NCBI GenBank assembly: GCA_035236585.1
Contig: CP141128.1
Location: 36,252,684 to 36,316,683 of the forward strand
Direction of reading: 5' to 3'
Length of the DNA: 64,000 nt
DNA from: Warburgia ugandensis
Lineage: Eukaryota > Streptophyta > Magnoliopsida > Canellales > Canellaceae
The notes below the pieces were generated by a model that worked only from the letters and a program-made list of their open reading frames with translations, was not told where the DNA came from and did no database searches. This document shows positions 58,701-64,000 of this stretch, piece by piece; positions within the stretch are counted from its first letter, which is position 1; each line of letters begins with the position of its first letter. A program made the translations under genes and the position numbers.

Positions 58701-59167
58701 ATGGCATATAACCAACCATTAGAAGGAGATGTGGATGATGAAGAGATCACTAGATGAAAGACAAGAAGAAAAATGGATTATCCTATGATATATGAAATAG
58801 GAGAAATAAGATCATATGATCTCAAAGAAGTATGGAGTAATTTATACATGAATAAAGAAGCATGATCCTACAAGGAGACTATCCTATACATGATCAGAAA
58901 AGTATAGGCATCTAAGGATTTCGAGATAGATGAATTACAGCTAGAAACCGGTATTGTTAAATTGGCACGTATAGGAGTATGCATCAGAGTACGCAGGTCA
59001 AGCGGCCCTTATAGCTAAGGCCTTGTAGAAGGAACAATAAAAATGATAAATTGAGGATGGGCCTAGATTTGACTCCTAAGGGGGGAATGTATTCACCAAG
59101 AAGTTATCTAAGAGACAAAATACCTTGAAGATGATAATTGATGGAATTTCGAGGATGAAATTCTTTT
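55707..59167 (+). mobile_element. Non-coding interior of LARD2
   Basis: AT-rich, full of stops in all frames, about 160 bp longer than the LARD1 interior. Immediately before the PPT, 'gaatttcgaggatgaaattc' (from about 59,144) is the Tekay/Del-type terminal coding remnant. An antisense 106-codon frame (57,909-58,229) is the counterpart of the one in LARD1. Confidence 0.85.
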
Positions 59168-59180
59168 AAGGGGGTAATAA
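59168..59180 (+). other. Polypurine tract of LARD2
   Basis: aagggggtaataa immediately before the 3' LTR. The reverse complement is at 32,729-32,741 in LARD1. Confidence 0.85.
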
Positions 59181-61881
59181 TGTAATGCCCGAGCAATTTA
59201 CGCTATTTTTAACAAAAATTGGACATTCTATGGGAAATAAACTGTGTTAAATATTTTACTTTATTTAAAATAGTAAATGAAGGAATTTGTGAGGAAACTT
59301 GGTACCATTAAATTCTACTCGAAAAATGGAATTCAACGCCTCAAAGAACGCCAAAAACGGAGTTCGCATGAAGAAGTTACGGCCGTTTAAAGATTAGGGG
59401 CATTTCTATAATTTGAATTAAAAACGAAAAAGATAGAAAACGTAGGGGGGCATTTTGATAAAGGCACCCCATCGTCTTCTTCCTCTAGACTTATCCAAAA
59501 ACCCCGTTTCCAGAGGTTTCTTCCACCGCCATTGGCAGCACCGCCATAGCAAGGCTATAAAAAAGCCCATATTCCCCTCTCTTCAAAACACGAGTTTTTA
59601 GGCTATTTTGGGACTGGGGTTTCTGGCAAAAATCGAAAACCCGTCTCAAGCCAGTTTCCCTACAATTTCCAGCAATGGCCAGGCCTGAGTCAAGCCAGCC
59701 ATTCTCCCCATTCCCCTCTCTTCTCTTTTCCTGTCTTGCTCGACAATGGGGTTTTCCCCCCTTCTTCATGGGTTTCGGACAACACAGAATTCGGACAGAG
59801 GGAAACACACCACTGGTGATAGGCGCTCCCTAGGCTACCCTGGTAAGCTGCTTTTCCCATTCTCTCCATTTTACTTCCCACAGGCCAAGATCCATGCCGG
59901 ATCTGGTCTTTTCCCCAGCCGATTTTTCCAACCGGAGAAGACGAAACCAGTTCTAGCCGGCCCTGTACAAACCAGGCATCCCAGGGAAGCCATGCTTCAC
60001 CTGCGCCTGGGACAGGGTCCCTGGGATGGGTTCCAGGCGTACGATAGTGCGTACACTGTCCCTGGTGTGGCCTTCGGGTGCGCACATGACATGGGGCACA
60101 GGTCCTGCCTTGACCAGGATGCACAGGGTGCCTTCGGAGCTGAGACGCGCCATGCTACACCAAAGGTGCGTCCGTGCAATGCCATCCAGGATGCGCGTCA
60201 TACCGCGTCGCTTGAGCATGCATGTGCACGTGCAAAACATAGTCCCTGGCACGGCCTTTGGGCGTGCATGCACATGAGGCAGTCGCAGTTCAACCAGGAT
60301 GCACGGGTGTCCTAGGAGCTGGGACACGCGGACCTAATGAGACTATAAAGTTAGGATCAGAGGACAATTTACAGAGTTTAACTATTCAATAGTCGATCCA
60401 TATCACAGGATTTGGCCTAACAATGAATTAGGCAAGAACCATGGACCCTAAAAGGCAGATCTAGCGATCTACTGTCTAAATAGATTGAAATTGATAAGGA
60501 CTCCTTGTTATCCATTCATATCTAGGAGTTTATAAATGAGACCTAGGGTCGGGTTGAGTAATAAAGGACGCGACTCTAGGAGACTTTGAGGTAGGTGCTC
60601 TATCGCTACTAGACTTTTAACAAAAAAGAGAGAGCCCATGATTGTTTTGAATGCATGTTTTAAGTATAAATTATATGACTTGTTTAGCATGAATTATTTT
60701 ATGACTTGTTTAGCATATAAATGAATTTAGCATGCATATGATAAATACATTATGCATAGACATGTTTTGAAAACAATTGCATATATTACATGATTTGTGA
60801 GCATTAAGTTCTTAAAAAATTGCATGTCCTTGAGGGTTACCAAAAGACGCTGGAGTGCCCAAAAGATGCTAGGTAGGCAGTTGTGAGGGTCAGGCAGTTG
60901 TGAGGGACCCAAAGAGGACAAGTTTTGAAAAAGAGGTTTTTTCTTGTTTGACTGTATATGATTTGGGCTAATAAGCTAGTGGGCGCTATGCCGAGAGGTC
61001 TGGGGTGGCCACCCAGCCTCTACCACTATTAGGTGGAATGGGTACCATGCCCAAAAAGGGTATGTCCCTGCTTCGACTGCATGTGGTATAGGGGGCTGCC
61101 ACTGGTGTCACGGCATTGGGTCGAAGTGTCATATGTCCCGTGGAGGCATATGACCCTATGTCCCTTGGAGGCATATGACCCTATGTCCCTAGGTACCAGA
61201 GGACCACACGGCAGCGAGGTCGTGGGCATAGTTGGGCCCTATGGTTTGAGGATTTACTTGCATTGCATATGGCATGACATGAGGTTGGTCGACCATACCA
61301 GATATCCATGAGTTGGATTTAGTTGAGCATCTTATGCATATCATTAGGTTTATGATATATATATGATACTTTCGACTTGGATTATGTGATTTTCTAATTC
61401 GTCAGTATTCTAATTCGACAATGGTTTTTAATTTCGATATTGAACATGATTGTTCGAACATGCACATGTTTTAAAAAGCATATGATTTTAAACACAGCAT
61501 GCATTGTAAAACTAGTAGTGATAGACTCCTACTGAGTATAGTATATACTCACCCAATCCTTAACATTTTTCAGGATAGCTTCATTCACGAGTAGAAGACG
61601 CCTATGTTAGTGCTACGAGCAAGTAAATCAAAAGGAGACAATCATACATGTAAGTAAACACTCTACCCTTTGGACATGTATTTGTATTTATTTACAGTTG
61701 GGTGTGAGTCATGGATTGGATAGACCTGGGCAAAAACATTTATGATTTCTGAAGTTTTTCAAAAACTACTTTGATTGTTGTGAAAGCAAATGACACTCGG
61801 GGTTCTCAAAATAAGTTTTAAAACTAAAGATTTTCTGCTACATTGCATGGGTTTTTATAAAATGGTTTCCAAATAAGGATG
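59181..61881 (+). repeat. 3' LTR of LARD2, interrupted near its end
   Basis: 2,701 bp present. It includes a local duplication of the 'ggaggcatatgaccctatgt' segment at about 61,142-61,190 that is absent from the 5' LTR, and an extra 'gtcaggcagttgtgagg' at about 60,889. It ends at aaggatg, where the Athila LTR starts. Confidence 0.92.
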
Positions 61882-63575
61882 TGTTAAGTGTTTAATTTTG
61901 GCTAAAAGACCCCTAGTTTAGCATTCAATAAGATCATCTAACCGTCCAAATTGCAAAATTTAGCTTGATTTACCATCCAAACCTTAAATTTCTCAAAATC
62001 AATGATTAAATGATTATTAGAGCTCATTAGATGATTTTAATTTAGTCTTTTATTTTGCAGATCAACTGAAGGAAGATTGGATGGCTCAGATCTATGATCA
62101 ACGGTGCAGATAAGAAAGGCAAGAGTCCTAATCAACAAGGATTCCTAAAAGGGATGGAGTTCTAATTGGAAGAGGAGAAAGTATCCCCATAAAACTCTAA
62201 CTCTTCAAGGATAGAGTTTAAGGAAGGAGTTGATGAAGATAAGGAAGAAGGTGGAGAAAAACAAGGAAGGAAAAGGCAATAAAGAGCAAAACCGTATGAG
62301 GGGGAGGGGGGCTATTTTCCTTAAGTTTGATTGTTTCACCTTTACTTTCCATTCTTTTCCTTCCTTCCTTGTTTTCTTTTCTTTCCTTTTTGTTATCGTA
62401 TCCCTCTTCTCTCCACCCTTATCCCTCTAGTTTCTAAGGTTTTTTGTCCATCACACTTCCTTGTCCATCAGCCACACGCCCAGATCAAAAGTGGACGACG
62501 CCTAGGACGTCCTCTTTAGCACTGGAGACACCTCAGGTCCTACTCTGTTCCCCGCACTAAGGTCATTCTACCAGATCATCTGGCTCTGTCCCAAACGACC
62601 TCCAAAAGCTATGAGACGATCTGAACCAGATGACGCCTAGTAAGGGTGTCGTTTTTCTCTCACCGGAAGATCCCTCTACCGGTTAGGATCAAGCCAGGAA
62701 AAGTCAACCTGACTATGCGACACCCAAACCAGATGCCCAGATCACATGGACCCAGGCACACCTCCCTCGTCTTCTTCTTGAGCCCAGTTCTCCATCTCAG
62801 ATAATGCACAAAAAAGGTGTCATTTTTCTCTAGCCAGGTGACATCTGCACCGGCCTAGCTTCAACCCATCTCGGCGTCTTCACGAGATAAAACCTGTGTC
62901 AGTTTTTTCCCCCGACTGCCATCACTGCCCAGGAATTTCTAGCATGGCGAGGAGCTCCTCCAATCACCGCATCCTGTAGCCCGGCATCCACTGCACCTGG
63001 GCTCATACCCAATCCGAACGGGCCAGGGAGAGAAAACCCATATTGGGTTTTTCCCCACGTTCTTCCTCCTCTCACTTTCTCCCTTCTCTCCTTCAGCTCC
63101 ATCTCCATTCACCGGTTCTCTCCATTGGGTTTTTGTTAAAAACCAGATTTTGAACAACATTCCCATTTTGCCCTTCATCTTTAAAGGAAATGACAATTCT
63201 GTTCAATTACATTAATTACATATGCGTCCCCTTTTTAATTACATCTATATCCTCTATTTATTTACATCTGTGTCCCTGTTCCAATTAAGCTTTATTTTAT
63301 CCATCTTTTGACAGGGTTATCCAGGGACAATGCCATCCACAGACAGTGCGATTCATAGATGTTTTGATATGTTTACTTTGTTTTATGGAATTGAAAGTGA
63401 TTTAAAGTGCATCATTTGAATAAATCTGAATGGTTAGGCTAGTTTTGTTATTCTCTTCAAGTTTCGAATAATTAAATTTTATTAGAAACTCCACTTAAAG
63501 CGAATCCCTGTGGGTTCGACCCGTACTTGCATAGCTATACTACAATAGCCCGTGCACTTGTGAAAAACATCAACA
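61882..63575 (+). repeat. 5' LTR of an Athila element
   Basis: 1,694 bp, TGTTAAGTG...CATCAACA. The last 100 bp carry the Athila hallmark 'gttcgacccgtacttgcata' plus 'cccgtgcacttgtg'. It contains a pyrimidine-rich stretch at about 62,340-62,420. It is inserted in the LARD2 3' LTR; the second LTR is outside the window. Confidence 0.85.
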
Positions 63576-63581
63576 AGTTTT

Positions 63582-63599
63582 TGGCCCCGTTGCCAGGGA
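63582..63599 (+). other. tRNA-Asp primer-binding site of the Athila element
   Basis: TGGCCCCGTTGCCAGGGA, complementary with few changes to the 3' end of tRNA-Asp, after the 6-base spacer agtttt. This PBS is diagnostic for the Athila/Tat lineage. Confidence 0.88.
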
Positions 63600-64000
63600 C
63601 TTGCAAAGGAGTTTTTATAAAGTTTAATTAAAAAAATCCAAAAAATCTAAAAAAATTTAAAAAAAATAAAAAAATCCAGAAAAATAAAAAATATTAGGAA
63701 TTACATTTTAGGTGCATTTTTCAATTTTGTTTTAATGCATGACCACCTAATTTCTTGAAATTGGTACTTATTTCTAAATTTTCTTTTTCAGAGAAACAGG
63801 AAAGCGGAGAAATTGGCAAGAAAATCTTCATCAATATGAAAAGTTCCTTGCTTTCCTAGATTAGGATTCTTTTCTTTTCTAGTGAATCTTGTAGTGAGGA
63901 CCCTTGTAAACTGCACTTTCTATTTTCATTTTAAAGGGTTGTATAATATAGGGCAAGTGTGTGATAAGGTGGCCCACACTTGATCTTCACCAGAAACCCC
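63600..64000 (+). mobile_element. Leader region of the Athila element
   Basis: A-rich low-complexity stretch at 63,625-63,700 followed by AT-rich leader. The gag start has not been reached at the window edge. Confidence 0.7.

Larger units (their letters stand above)
53009..61881 (+). mobile_element. LARD2: large non-coding LTR element on the plus strand
   Basis: 5' LTR 53,009-55,692, PBS 55,695-55,706, a 3.49-kb interior without coding capacity, polypurine tract 59,168-59,180, and 3' LTR from 59,181 interrupted at 61,881 by an Athila LTR. The last about 80 bp of the 3' LTR and the second target duplication are outside the window. Left flank tactc (53,004-53,008). It is homologous to LARD1 but in the opposite orientation. 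Confidence 0.92.

Overview
This window is nuclear DNA from a flowering plant, in a gene-poor, transposon-rich region. The evidence is plant-specific repeats: Au SINEs, Ty3/gypsy elements primed by initiator-Met tRNA, Athila-type elements primed by tRNA-Asp, a TRIM and a LARD family. There is also one plant-type cysteine-rich secreted protein gene and one fragment of a plant mitochondrial tRNA gene. No prokaryotic features, CRISPR arrays or operons are present.

Layout. Positions 1-2,440 look like a badly decayed LTR plus non-coding internal region. Positions 2,440-12,900 are AT-rich and hold small relics: Au SINE copies, a broken copia integrase with a 54-bp duplication, a nuclear insert carrying half of mitochondrial trnF(GAA), and a diverged 0.6-kb direct duplication. 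Positions 12,921-21,554 are a complete but dead Ty3/gypsy chromovirus-like element on the minus strand, with 443-bp LTRs and AAGAA target duplications. A younger Gag-protease-only element (TR-GAG type, 624-bp LTRs, 18,141-21,547) sits 3 bp inside its outer LTR edge. The best host gene, a STIG1-like secreted protein, is at 22,260-22,652. Positions 23,500-26,420 look like a decayed LTR.

A TRIM (247-bp LTRs, 103-bp interior) starts at 26,437. It is split by a 10.4-kb non-coding LTR element (LARD1, minus strand, 27,015-37,435, CTGTT duplications), which itself holds a nested solo LTR of its own family (29,563-32,425, TGGAA duplications). An LRR receptor-kinase relic lies at 37,904-38,385. Positions 41,101-53,008 are old minus-strand Athila-like elements; one contains an eleven-copy array of 252-bp units amplified from its own pol region. 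A second LARD copy (LARD2, plus strand) starts at 53,009, and its 3' LTR is interrupted by an Athila 5' LTR at 61,882, whose element runs off the right edge.

Logic of the region. Almost everything is nested retrotransposition. The insertion order can be read from LTR lengths and target duplications: TRIM, then LARD1, then the solo LTR; gypsy, then TR-GAG; Athila-like A, then B, then LARD2, then Athila. Only the TR-GAG Gag-protease frame and the STIG1-like gene look intact. The TR-GAG, TRIM and LARD elements lack reverse transcriptase and integrase and would depend on enzymes from other elements. All family names rest on motifs I recognised by eye; no database search was run.
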